Assembly (NCBI RefSeq): GCF_030814315.1
Contig: NZ_JAUSUV010000008.1
Coordinates: 62,001 to 126,000 of the forward strand
Length of the DNA: 64,000 nucleotides
DNA from: Croceifilum oryzae
GTDB lineage: Bacteria > Bacillota > Bacilli > Thermoactinomycetales > Thermoactinomycetaceae
Reading direction: 5' to 3'
Part shown: piece after piece, positions 1-7,548 of the stretch
Layout: each line of letters begins with the position of its first letter
How positions within the stretch are numbered: the first letter of the stretch is position 1
The notes under the pieces: model-generated
What the model saw: only the letters and a program-made list of their open reading frames with translations
Database searches by the model: none
What the model was told of the DNA's origin: nothing
Program-made: the position numbers and the translations under genes

Positions 1-196
1 TATCAACGTCTGTTGGTAGGATTACCTCCTCAACAGAGCGATCATTAATCAAAACATCATATACGCAGTGCTTCACGTCCGCTTTGTTAATGCCTAGCCC
101 GCTTGTCGTATTCCCTTGCGGATCAATATCTACTATTAAAATTTTCTTGCCTATCGCCGCCAAACATGCTGCTAAGTTTATAGAGGTTGTAGTTTT
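1..196 (-). CDS. soj: Soj/ParA chromosome-partition ATPase, 3' exon (runs off window)
   Basis: This is the downstream exon of a ParA/Soj ATPase, which binds DNA as an ATP dimer and works with ParB/Spo0J in origin segregation and DnaA control. Read on the minus strand from 196 it gives KTTTSINLAACLA, then KKILIVDIDPQGNTTSG, which are the end of the deviant Walker A motif and the Walker A' region of ParA. The exon begins with the lysine codon of KGGVGK. The residues before it lie 1.8 kb upstream (1987-2031), on the other side of a group II intron. The reading frame joins exactly when 197-1986 is removed. The gene continues past base 1, so the C-terminus is not visible. Its place directly after noc is the standard Bacillales order. 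Confidence 0.93.
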
Positions 197-251
197 GTAG
201 GGTAGAAGGTAGACGCCTTACTAAAAAGCAGGTCTCCTACCAACCCCCTCC

Positions 252-285
252 GAACCGTACGTACACCTTTCGGCATATACGGCTC
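252..285 (-). ncRNA. Group II intron domain V (catalytic hairpin)
   Basis: The minus strand reads GAGCCGTAT, then a loop containing GAAA, then GTACGGTTC. This is the conserved 34-nt domain V with its catalytic AGC-type triad region and GNRA-like loop. Domain VI follows with a stem closing close to the 3' splice site at 197. The domain appears undamaged, so the ribozyme core is likely still active. Confidence 0.92.
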
Positions 286-328
286 TCCAGCTATCACAGA
301 AAGCAAACAAGACGAAAATGAAACCTTA

Positions 329-1495
329 TCATGGATGATACACAGCGAATCGATCCCCATCCCTGGTCCGAAGAATCCTCTTCTCTTTTGCTCCATATCG
401 ATTCAATACCTTTTTTACCGAACTCTTTTCCTTCGCTGCGATGGTTTTACATAAGCTTATAAAATGGATATGACAGAATTGGTCCCTCTGTTTCGGAAAA
501 TACTTCTTCGCCTCTGTATGAGTATCAAATAATTGCAAATCACGATTATACAACTCGATAATCTGTGGAATAGATAAATGAATGCGATTCGAAACATGAC
601 AGGCTTTCCCTCTTTTCGTGAAGGATTTAATCCAGTTCCAACATTCCTCTTCTGCTATGCAAACCGTCCACTCCTGATCATTCCTCTGCCAGTCAATCTG
701 ATAGGGACCGATCACTCTCTTCCCTTTACGCTCCGGAGCCTTCACAACAATCGGCAGATGACGCTGATCAAAAGCCGATTGCAGCTGCTGTTGGTATTTT
801 TTCACTTCCGAAAATGGAGCATCTACACAGATATGAGCCTGCGAATGAATCCGAATATAAAACATTTCCATTCCCAAAAGCGTACGTTGCACGAGGGTAT
901 CAATCGCTTTATGTAGTGTAAAAGATAATGGCTGTACACCGTACCGCTTGTAATCTGGATGTGGATGAAGCCACTTTTGGTTATGACATCTTCGAACCAA
1001 CTCTAACCATCGACCATCTTGACATCGCACCTTCAGTAGCGTGCGGCAATGCTCCCAAGAATTCATTAGATCAACGGGTATCGAAAATGGAATCAACCAA
1101 CTGTTAGCAGCATTTCGTAATGCACTCCCTAATTCACGAAAATCATGATGTTTCATAGTCATAGATGTTCCATGATCCACCACAAACTGATTTTCATGAA
1201 CTGGAAATAGAGCCTGATGACATACCTGTAGAATTTGAATGACCGTCATCTCAGGAAGCAGCGTTTGCCCCTCCACTTTTCCCTGTGGATGCCAACGCTC
1301 CGATTGAATCAATTGGTACCATTCTTCCCATTGATAGGCACCGAGAGGGTCCGATATCGATCCCTCTGATGATTTCCATACATGGGAGTAAACATCCGGA
1401 TTATAAAAGGTTCGATACAGTCGATTAAATTGGAAATTTTCGTCTTGTCTTGCTTTCCGTTCGATCAGAGATAGCATTAGTTCGGCCGATTGCAT
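329..1495 (-). CDS. Group II intron-encoded maturase-like protein lacking RT catalytic motifs
   Basis: This 388-residue protein is encoded inside the intron, with an AGTGAGGT ribosome site before ATG 1495. The N-terminus (residues ~10-40, ERKARQDENFQFNRLYRTFYNP) matches the start of intron-encoded reverse transcriptases. Residues ~300-370 (PQIIELYNRDL ... LCKTIAAKEKSSVKKVLNRYG) match maturase domain X, which binds intron RNA. Between them, where an RT palm should be, no Y/FADD motif exists. The aligned positions read FYIRIHSQAH, and the usual GTPQGG block appears as YGVQPLS. The protein is much shorter than typical RT-maturases (~420-600 residues), and no HNH endonuclease domain follows. The frame is nonetheless fully open, which suggests selection for splicing help rather than mobility. 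The domain assignment is by eye. Confidence 0.75.
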   Translation of the reverse strand: MQSAELMLSLIERKARQDENFQFNRLYRTFYNPDVYSHVWKSSEGSISDPLGAYQWEEWYQLIQSERWHPQGKVEGQTLLPEMTVIQILQVCHQALFPVHENQFVVDHGTSMTMKHHDFRELGSALRNAANSWLIPFSIPVDLMNSWEHCRTLLKVRCQDGRWLELVRRCHNQKWLHPHPDYKRYGVQPLSFTLHKAIDTLVQRTLLGMEMFYIRIHSQAHICVDAPFSEVKKYQQQLQSAFDQRHLPIVVKAPERKGKRVIGPYQIDWQRNDQEWTVCIAEEECWNWIKSFTKRGKACHVSNRIHLSIPQIIELYNRDLQLFDTHTEAKKYFPKQRDQFCHIHFISLCKTIAAKEKSSVKKVLNRYGAKEKRILRTRDGDRFAVYHP

Positions 1496-1986
1496 TACGC
1501 ATACCTCACTTCATCCCTGTAATCTGATAACCTGCCTTCCTTCGCCATGTAACCGTCTTTCTCGATCTCAGACTACTATGAAGGCTCCGACGCCATGGGA
1601 AAATGTCATCTTCCTTTAGGCCTCTCCGTTTCAGTTTCATAGAGCTATCTGAGTAACGTAGGTTCTCCGTTCGCTTCTTTCTCAATCCATTGATTGATTG
1701 GGAGATCGTAGAGAGTACATTGACTATGGGTAACGGTCTCTGTAACCATCTCATATGCAGTTATTTTCATACCATGCATATCCCCAGTGGCAGGGCCTCA
1801 AAGCTAGAGTTCAAGCAGTTTAGCCTTAACCATATTACTCCATGGTGTCGCAAGTTCTCACAACTCACTTTTTGGGCATGCGATGTTCCCTGTCCAGTTT
1901 CCCTTACAGGTAAGCCCAATCACCAGTAGGATTTCTCTCTAATCCTACACCTTTCTGGCATCTCTATGAAACCTGTACGGACGCAC

Positions 1987-2031
1987 ACCCACTCCACCTT
2001 TTTGATTGGCGATAGCAATGATCTTACCCAT
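1987..2031 (-). CDS. soj: Soj/ParA, 5' exon
   Basis: These fifteen codons on the minus strand, MGKIIAIANQKGGVG, are the canonical ParA N-terminus up to the second-to-last glycine before the Walker A lysine. A GAGGTGA ribosome site lies just upstream of ATG 2031. The next base (1986) starts the group II intron. The exon continues at 196 with AAA ACT ACA ACC (KTTT). It lies about 100 bp downstream of the noc stop and probably shares its transcript. Confidence 0.93.
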
Positions 2032-2133
2032 ACAATCACCTCATTCTAAGAAACTTCCTACTCATCATATCGAAAATAAGCGTTATAAGTAAAGCTTGTA
2101 TGATCTTGTCGAATGCACACTGTAGCAGCTTAA

Positions 2134-2964
2134 CTATGCATGAACAGGTTGCTTAGGAATCCGTATCACGACCTCATAAAAATCATCATGCTCGTTCTCT
2201 TCTGTGGATATTTCCATCCCTGTTTGCTTCACTAGATCAATGGATTGTCGAATCGTGTTTACAGCAAGCCTGAGATCGCGTGTATAACTCTTGCGTCGTA
2301 GCTGTTTTTGTTCAATTTCGTTTGTCTCCATCAGCTTCTTGATCTTTTCTTCCGACTGCTTTACATTCAATTCTTTTTGAATGATCTCTTCCAGCATAGA
2401 TAAAATAAGCGTTTCTTCTTTTAACGTCAATAAGGCTCTGGCGTGTCTTTCCGTGATGGTTCGTTTTAAAAGCTCGTTTTGAACTTCTGTTGGTAACTGG
2501 AGTAGCCGAATTTTATTGGCAATTGTGGATTGCCCTTTTCCTAATTTCTGGGCTAGCTCCTCTTGTGTGAGAGATTGAATCTCGATCAAGTTCTGATAAG
2601 CCCTCGCTTCTTCAATCACCGTTAAATTCTCACGTTGTAAATTTTCAATGAGTGACGCAGATGCGGCTTGATGATCTGACATGTCTTTAATTATAGCTGG
2701 AATGGTAGGAAGCCCTAAGCGAAGAACTGCTCTCCATCTTCTCTCCCCCGCAATAATTTCATACCCCTTTTGTTTTCTTCTGACCACAATAGGTTGAATA
2801 ACTCCATGTTGCTGAATCGTCTGGCATAATTCATCCAACCGTTCATCCTCAAATATCGTACGCGGTTGATAAGGACTGACCGAAATCTCTGCTACAGAAA
2901 TATCCTTCATTTGCTCCGCTATCTTCTCTGATAAGCCAAAGAAACGAGTAAAAGGCTCTTTCAT
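2134..2964 (-). CDS. noc: Nucleoid occlusion protein Noc
   Basis: This is a ParB-family CTP-binding DNA-binding protein of 276 residues. It spreads from Noc-binding sites and blocks FtsZ assembly over the nucleoid. The N-terminus MKEPFTRFFGL is the amphipathic membrane-targeting segment typical of Noc and absent from Spo0J. Next come the ParB N-domain with PYQPRTIF and IIAGERRWRA (CTP-binding boxes), the helix-turn-helix region EELAQKLGKGQSTIANKIRLLQLP, and a C-terminal dimerization part. The GGTGGTAAGTGT leader precedes ATG 2964. It is transcribed toward soj. Compared with Bacillus, where rsmG directly precedes noc, about 3.8 kb containing two other genes has been placed upstream. Confidence 0.93.
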   Translation of the reverse strand: MKEPFTRFFGLSEKIAEQMKDISVAEISVSPYQPRTIFEDERLDELCQTIQQHGVIQPIVVRRKQKGYEIIAGERRWRAVLRLGLPTIPAIIKDMSDHQAASASLIENLQRENLTVIEEARAYQNLIEIQSLTQEELAQKLGKGQSTIANKIRLLQLPTEVQNELLKRTITERHARALLTLKEETLILSMLEEIIQKELNVKQSEEKIKKLMETNEIEQKQLRRKSYTRDLRLAVNTIRQSIDLVKQTGMEISTEENEHDDFYEVVIRIPKQPVHA

Positions 2965-3073
2965 ACACTTACCACCTGCGCCTTCCTATGCATAATAAAT
3001 TGGGAGGGATTGGTATACATTTCGCTACATGTTAGCAACTACCTGCTAAAAAAGAAAAAAATAGGACCTCCTA

Positions 3074-3089
3074 TGTTTCACGTGAAACA
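3074..3089. promoter_or_regulatory. parS site (ParB/Spo0J binding palindrome)
   Basis: TGTTTCACGTGAAACA matches the parS consensus TGTTNCACGTGAAACA at every position. It lies in the centre of a longer perfect 28-bp palindrome (3068-3095). On the minus strand that palindrome is followed by a T-rich run (3046-3062), so the RNA form could also end leftward transcripts. The site lies between noc and the actin-like gene, about 9.7 kb from oriC. Confidence 0.9.
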
Positions 3090-3161
3090 TAGGAGTGTAT
3101 TATTTGACTGTTCGAATAAGAATGTTTCTACCGTGAAAATGTAAAAAACAACGAAATATGA

Positions 3162-3191
3162 TTGACCCTTTCATTCTGCACTTGATAGAAT
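3162..3191 (+). promoter_or_regulatory. Sigma-A-type promoter of the actin-like gene
   Basis: TTGACC (3162-3167) and TAGAAT (3186-3191) are separated by 18 bp. They lie 43 bp upstream of the start codon at 3234, which has its own AGGAGGAA ribosome site. Confidence 0.55.
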
Positions 3192-3233
3192 CGTTGGAGA
3201 GAAGAATTTCATCCATAATTAGGAGGAATACAT

Positions 3234-4430
3234 ATGAATTCACCAGTTTATATAGGTAATGATCAAGGATACTATGGAACGAAAGTAGTATCTAAATCTA
3301 ACGGAAAATTCTATAAAATGTTTATTCGCAACATGGTAGTACCAAACCGAGTGGGAGAAATTACATACAACAATGATCCTCATAACATCATGTATCGGGA
3401 GCGTGAAGGGGATCGCGAGTGGTTCTGTGGAAAGCTTGCAGTTGAACAGTCTGGAGATGACGAGTTATTTGATTCCCATAAGCGCCGTCTGTTTAGTCCA
3501 ACTTGGTTTCGTGAACAAGAGTATCAAATTATGTTCCGCGTCAGTACAGGACTCATGCTCCAAGGTAGTAACGAGCCTGTTGTATCCGTAGCTTTACCAA
3601 CAGATAGCTATATTGACTATAAAGAAGAGTTAAAACGTCGCCTGATCGGACGACATAGCTTCGAAGTGAAGCAAGGAAATCTCCCTTGGCGTCGAATTGA
3701 GTTTGAAATCAAGAAAGAAAATCTCTATGTGATCAGCCAACCGATGGCCACTCTCTTCCACATCGCGCTTGATCGTGATGGAAAGTTGCTGAATGAAGAT
3801 CTCTTTATCCAAAAAGTAAGTATTAACGATCTCGGTTTCGGTACATCTGACATTGAGACCTTGCACGGGGAGACTATTATTAAACGACAAAGCTTTACTT
3901 CCCGTCATGCCATGCTAAATGTATATACCCTCCTTTCCAAGCGTTTACTAGAGTTTACCCGCGGTATCGATCCAGAGAACAATGGTAAAGAGTATCCGAT
4001 TTGGAGCTTGCCACGCATTGTTCGCTCTGGTGAGATTAGCTTTAAAGGAAAAACTCATGATATTAGCGACATCGTGAGCGAGTCCATTCGCGAAGTAGGG
4101 GAAGCGCTAGTAGAAGAAGTTTGGCAGCGTCTAGACTTTGGGGATGACATCACCTACATCATCCTAACCGGTGGCGCGTCCATTCCATTTAAACCGTTCT
4201 ACCGTGAACGCTTTGGCGATAAGTTGATCTTTGCTGAGGACTACGGTATTGATGCCCAATTTGCCAATGGATTTGGTCTCTGCAAATTCTCCCAATCCAA
4301 GTCAAAAGCTCAACCAGTCAAAGATTTACTCGAAGCCGCTGCAACCATTCAACAAGAATTCACTGTTCCAGATCATTTAAGCGAAAAAGGTGCAAAGAAG
4401 AAAGTAGTCTCCGTGCCAACAAAGAAATAG
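3234..4430 (+). CDS. ParM/StbA-like actin-family ATPase
   Basis: This 398-residue protein belongs to the bacterial actin-like (ParM/Alp) group, whose members form filaments that move DNA. Actin-fold motifs are visible: phosphate-1 loop near the N-terminus (YIGNDQGYYGTKV), phosphate-2 near residue 200 (INDLGFGTSDIETL), and the adenosine/C-terminal motif near 310-350 (IILTGGASIPF ... DAQFANGFGL). An AGGAGGAA site precedes ATG 3234. A strong terminator follows. The gene is divergent from noc and lies in the space normally empty between noc and rsmG. No obvious ParR-like adaptor follows directly, but the next gene on the same strand and two direct repeats lie downstream. A basic C-terminal tail (AKKKVVSVPTKK) is present. 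The cellular role is unknown, and plasmid-type DNA segregation is an inference. Confidence 0.8.
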   Translation: MNSPVYIGNDQGYYGTKVVSKSNGKFYKMFIRNMVVPNRVGEITYNNDPHNIMYREREGDREWFCGKLAVEQSGDDELFDSHKRRLFSPTWFREQEYQIMFRVSTGLMLQGSNEPVVSVALPTDSYIDYKEELKRRLIGRHSFEVKQGNLPWRRIEFEIKKENLYVISQPMATLFHIALDRDGKLLNEDLFIQKVSINDLGFGTSDIETLHGETIIKRQSFTSRHAMLNVYTLLSKRLLEFTRGIDPENNGKEYPIWSLPRIVRSGEISFKGKTHDISDIVSESIREVGEALVEEVWQRLDFGDDITYIILTGGASIPFKPFYRERFGDKLIFAEDYGIDAQFANGFGLCKFSQSKSKAQPVKDLLEAAATIQQEFTVPDHLSEKGAKKKVVSVPTKK

Positions 4431-4444
4431 CTCTGTCTTGTCTA

Positions 4445-4490
4445 CAAACGACCTCCCTTGATATCTTTGGGAGGTCGTTTGTGTTTGTAT
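4445..4490 (+). terminator. Rho-independent terminator after the actin-like gene
   Basis: A perfect 13-bp stem (CAAACGACCTCCC / GGGAGGTCGTTTG) is followed by a T-rich stretch, 15 bp after the stop codon. Confidence 0.85.
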
Positions 4491-4700
4491 TACTTGGACT
4501 TGTTAGTTCCAAGTCATAACTGGGAAAATACATTATTTACTAGGAGCTTTATATATGGCTACTGCGATGTTAGTGATCCTACCTAGAGTAGTCCTTCGTA
4601 GCTAGGGCGTTTTGTGGCAATGTTTGAGCGCTCTTTGCGAGTTTTGCCACTTGCCCGAAGCGAAGAAGGGCGAAGCGGACTCCCCTACTTCCTCGCTGGA

Positions 4701-4772
4701 TCACTATTTGAGCTGTGGACAGATATAAAGCTCCGGGACTTCTACAGTAGCAAGTTTTATTTTTATCTCTTA
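4701..4772. repeat. Imperfect ~70-bp direct repeat, copy A
   Basis: This segment (TCACTATTTGAGCTGTGGAC ... CGGGACTTCTACAGTAGCAAGTTTTATTT) recurs at 4848-4919 with about three quarters identity by eye. The pair lies in the 620-bp space between the actin-like gene and the acidic-protein gene, where I see no credible ORF. Function unknown. A centromere-like site is one possibility. Confidence 0.6.
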
Positions 4773-4847
4773 TTAGTAAACTTAACAGACTAGAAACTAT
4801 GTATCTGTTTCTAGGGATTAGATTTTGTTTGTTTCTTACTCCCTTCT

Positions 4848-4919
4848 TCACTATTGAACTGTAGACAAATCCATGCCCCGGGACTGCCTCCAGTAGCAGA
4901 TTTTATTTGTCCCTTCTCA
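4848..4919. repeat. Imperfect ~70-bp direct repeat, copy B
   Basis: This is the second copy of the 4701-4772 sequence, 147 bp downstream in the same orientation. Shared blocks include TCACTATT, CTGT(G/A)GACA, CGGGACT and CAGTAGCA followed by TTTTATTT. The sequence beyond 4920 is AT-rich and leads into a possible promoter (TTGCAA 4979-4984 and TATAAT 5004-5009, spacing 19) for the next gene. Confidence 0.6.
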
Positions 4920-5049
4920 ATTTGTTCATCTAACAACTAAAAAATCAACCAAACATAATAGTTTTATCTAGAAATGACTTGCAAAAAGAGAGATAATAAA
5001 ATATATAATTATAACCCGACTGCAATTACCCAAAAGAAGGAGGGAAAAT

Positions 5050-6732
5050 ATGTCTCACTTAGAACAATTTGACGTGATAATTCTAGGATCGAGAGAAAAA
5101 GCTGAACAAGCAATTCTAGCTAGCGAACAACAGGGTCAGAAGGTTCTCTTGATCGATTTAGACCTCCACGTTACGACATCGTTGATCTGTCAAGAAACCC
5201 TTTCATCGAATACGTCGCTAAGCAAAGACCACAAAATTGTTGCCCATAAGCAAGAAGTACATACCCCACTCCACAAAACAACTACATTCGTCTTTCAAAC
5301 CGAATTGGTTGCTGTGGACCAAGCATCAAATGACCATACGATAGAGGATATTTTCTTACCAGATGAAGACCTTGCTTCCTTTGAAATGCCAGATATAGTA
5401 CCAACACAGCCTACTATCTCATCAAGTTATCTAGAAGTGAATGATGATTTAGAATTAAAGGTAGAAGATGATTATTTTGATCCGATAGAAGAATTCGATC
5501 CCACTTTAGATGCAAGCCCTATAGAGGTCCTACTGGAATCCCCACCAGTAGCACAGGAAACGGATTCCGCACCCGAACAAGCAGAGGAACAGCCAGCTCT
5601 TTTCCAACAGGAAGTGATCGAATCAGTTGAGGAAGAGGACCCAGATGACTCGGTTTCAGCTACTAAGAATCAACCTGAATCCATTTTACCGAGTCTTCTC
5701 TGGAATCGGGAAAATTCGCTCAAAGATCGTCTCACTAGAGAGCATACTAAGATCCCTGCTGGTCTGCAAAGCTCTCTTACCAGTCCTTTGTTTGATAAAA
5801 TGCAACAGACTGATAAAAAGACCCTAACTCAATCAGACATTGATTTAGAGGAGTCCCACCCTTCTACCGAAGAATCAGACACACCTGTTGAACCGACCTC
5901 AGATATACCAGATCTAGCAGAATCAATATCAGAGCTGAAATTAGAGGAAACGGCATCAGAATCAGTTGAGAACCGGAATCTGGACACCGAATTTGTATTC
6001 TCGTTTCAGAACACAGCTACAGAACCACATCGCGCCTATAAGGAACGTGATATTCGCTTAAGAAAGAAGTTTTCTCAGTCCGGACAACGCAAGCCCTCTC
6101 TTGACACATTTGAGTTCTTTTCCAAAGAATCGGAACAAGCATCCGAGCAAAAGGAATCCGTAGAGCCGGTCGAGGTAGAGACTCCAAAACCATTAAAGAA
6201 AACATCTAACTTGATTTCTCTTACCTTATTGGAGAAGCCAAAAGATGCCCAGTCCCATACGACAACCCATCTAGAAGATGAACCGGTAACAACAGATACC
6301 CCATTTTCTCCTAGAAGGCGTTCTCGTACGCAAAAGAAAAGTAGACTGTTCCAGAATATTGATCTAAGTGTGGAAAAGGATGCATCAAAGGACCTGAAAA
6401 AAAAGAGTATAGAGACAAAAGGTGATCACTCCCCTTTTGATCTATTCTCCTTCTCACCTGAAGGCGATCTTAGCACAGGCAAGAGTAGTCATCATGTTGA
6501 TAAACAGCTTCTCCATGAGAAGGAGAATGACTTGAACCCATTTGCTCCTCCACAAAAAAATGGATTAAAAGCCGATGAAATTGAGTTTGAAGACGCCTAT
6601 GGATATAACTCATGGGAGGAATTCCTCACTCCTATTTCCCAGAACAATCGCAAACGACAAGAGCTCGATCAAATCGAAAAGCGAAAGCTTGCTCTGCGTG
6701 GGTTGCACAACTTAATTGATAATCTTGGATAA
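5050..6732 (+). CDS. Unrecognised acidic, low-complexity protein (560 aa)
   Basis: I do not recognise a family. The first ~35 residues (FDVIILGSREKAEQAILASE then GQKVLLIDLD) look like a beta-alpha-beta Rossmann start, but without a GxGxxG loop, so cofactor binding is doubtful. Residues ~80-480 are rich in E, D, S, T, P and K with no hydrophobic core and are probably disordered. The last ~50 residues (DAYGYNSWEEFLTPISQNNRKRQELDQIEKRKLALRGLHNLIDNLG) look folded and helical. An AAGGAGGG site precedes ATG 5050, and a bidirectional terminator follows. It lies in tandem with the actin-like gene in an origin-proximal slot. The layout (short folded ends, long acidic linker) would suit a scaffold or adaptor. 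That is speculation. Confidence 0.75.
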   Translation: MSHLEQFDVIILGSREKAEQAILASEQQGQKVLLIDLDLHVTTSLICQETLSSNTSLSKDHKIVAHKQEVHTPLHKTTTFVFQTELVAVDQASNDHTIEDIFLPDEDLASFEMPDIVPTQPTISSSYLEVNDDLELKVEDDYFDPIEEFDPTLDASPIEVLLESPPVAQETDSAPEQAEEQPALFQQEVIESVEEEDPDDSVSATKNQPESILPSLLWNRENSLKDRLTREHTKIPAGLQSSLTSPLFDKMQQTDKKTLTQSDIDLEESHPSTEESDTPVEPTSDIPDLAESISELKLEETASESVENRNLDTEFVFSFQNTATEPHRAYKERDIRLRKKFSQSGQRKPSLDTFEFFSKESEQASEQKESVEPVEVETPKPLKKTSNLISLTLLEKPKDAQSHTTTHLEDEPVTTDTPFSPRRRSRTQKKSRLFQNIDLSVEKDASKDLKKKSIETKGDHSPFDLFSFSPEGDLSTGKSSHHVDKQLLHEKENDLNPFAPPQKNGLKADEIEFEDAYGYNSWEEFLTPISQNNRKRQELDQIEKRKLALRGLHNLIDNLG

Positions 6733-6736
6733 AGAA

Positions 6737-6772
6737 AGCGAATCCTATCGTTGGTAGGAATTCGCTTTTTTT
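6737..6772. terminator. Bidirectional terminator between the acidic-protein gene and rsmG
   Basis: A stem GCGAATCCTA / TAGGAATTCGC is followed by seven T on the plus strand. An A-rich run on the other side lets it serve rsmG, which ends at 6774 on the minus strand. Confidence 0.8.
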
Positions 6773-6773
6773 A

Positions 6774-7499
6774 CTATATAATAGGCTGTTTTACTGGCGT
6801 ACCTGCTTTTCGCGGATATGCTTTCGGGGTATGATCCCGTTTACCTAAGTGCACCAGATGGCGGCTTCCCATCTCGTCGGGTAGCGTGAGTTTTCGTACC
6901 TCCACTTGGTTCTTACCTAAGACGTGAAGGGCACGCTTAGCTTCCGCTACTTCCTCATCGACTGCGGAACCCTTCATCGCGATAAAACTTCCACCTACTT
7001 TTACAAATGGTAGACAATATTCAGCGATAACATTTAGCTTCGCTACTGCACGAGCGGTCGCTAAGTCAAACATCTGACGATACTCTTTTTGATGGGCAAA
7101 GTCCTCTGCTCGCCCATGTATACAGGTCACATGTTGTAAACCAAGTTCTGCCGCTACTTGCTCGAGAAACTGAATCCGCTTCCGTGAAGAGTCTAACAGC
7201 ACTACTTTCCAGTCTGGATTGGCAATTGTAAGCGGGATTCCTGGGAAGCCTGCTCCCGTTCCTACATCGATCATGCGGATCTCTGACTTCCCTTTCTCTC
7301 CTAATTGCAACATCAGGGTAAGGGAATCATAGAAGTGCTTTACATACACTTCCCTCTCCTCTGTAATTCCCGTCAAATTCATTACTTTATTGGTTTCAAC
7401 TAATAGATGAAAAAACTGATCAAACTGCTTTAGCTGTGTCTCATCGAGATCGATTCCCCATGGTTTCACAGCCTCTTGTAACCACAATCCCTGCTCCAA
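6774..7499 (-). CDS. rsmG: 16S rRNA (guanine527-N7)-methyltransferase RsmG
   Basis: RsmG (GidB) transfers a methyl group from S-adenosylmethionine to N7 of G527 in 16S rRNA; its loss gives low-level streptomycin resistance in other bacteria. The SAM-binding motif is IDVGTGAGFPGIPL, followed by VVLLDSSRKRIQFL and the GRAED block. I place the start at TTG 7499. An AAGGAGGA site sits six bases before it, and the resulting 241 codons (240 aa) match the usual family length. An ATG in the same frame at 7559 would add an unsupported 20-residue leader overlapping mnmG. The gene directly follows mnmG, as in most Bacillota. Confidence 0.93.
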   Translation of the reverse strand: MEQGLWLQEAVKPWGIDLDETQLKQFDQFFHLLVETNKVMNLTGITEEREVYVKHFYDSLTLMLQLGEKGKSEIRMIDVGTGAGFPGIPLTIANPDWKVVLLDSSRKRIQFLEQVAAELGLQHVTCIHGRAEDFAHQKEYRQMFDLATARAVAKLNVIAEYCLPFVKVGGSFIAMKGSAVDEEVAEAKRALHVLGKNQVEVRKLTLPDEMGSRHLVHLGKRDHTPKAYPRKAGTPVKQPII

Positions 7500-7548
7500 A
7501 CAACATCCTCCTTCAAAAATGGGTCCGGCTTTCACCAGACCCATCTCA

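Larger units (their letters stand above)
197..1986 (-). mobile_element. Group II intron inserted in soj (parA)
   Basis: On the minus strand the element starts with GTGCG at 1986, the group II 5' consensus, and ends CCCTAC at 197, matching the AY 3' end. A 34-nt domain V hairpin lies at 252-285. Domain VI follows at about 198-250, and an ORF in the domain IV position occupies 329-1495. Removing the 1,790 bp restores an uninterrupted ParA Walker A motif (KGGVG|KTTT). A candidate EBS1, TTACCCAT on the minus strand near 1726-1733, could pair with the exon end GTGGGT through one wobble. The 1496-1986 segment is the 5' ribozyme half (domains I-III) and should not be read as protein. The intron should be removed by self- or maturase-assisted splicing, because soj has no other intact copy in the window. 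Confidence 0.93.

Noticed and set aside
1506-1754. An 82-codon open frame in the intron
   Set aside because: It lies in the 5' ribozyme half (domains I-III) of the group II intron and has no ribosome site or protein-like composition.
4579-4851. A 90-codon reverse open frame between the actin-like and acidic-protein genes
   Set aside because: It spans one of the direct repeats, has an odd composition and no ribosome site. I read the region as non-coding.
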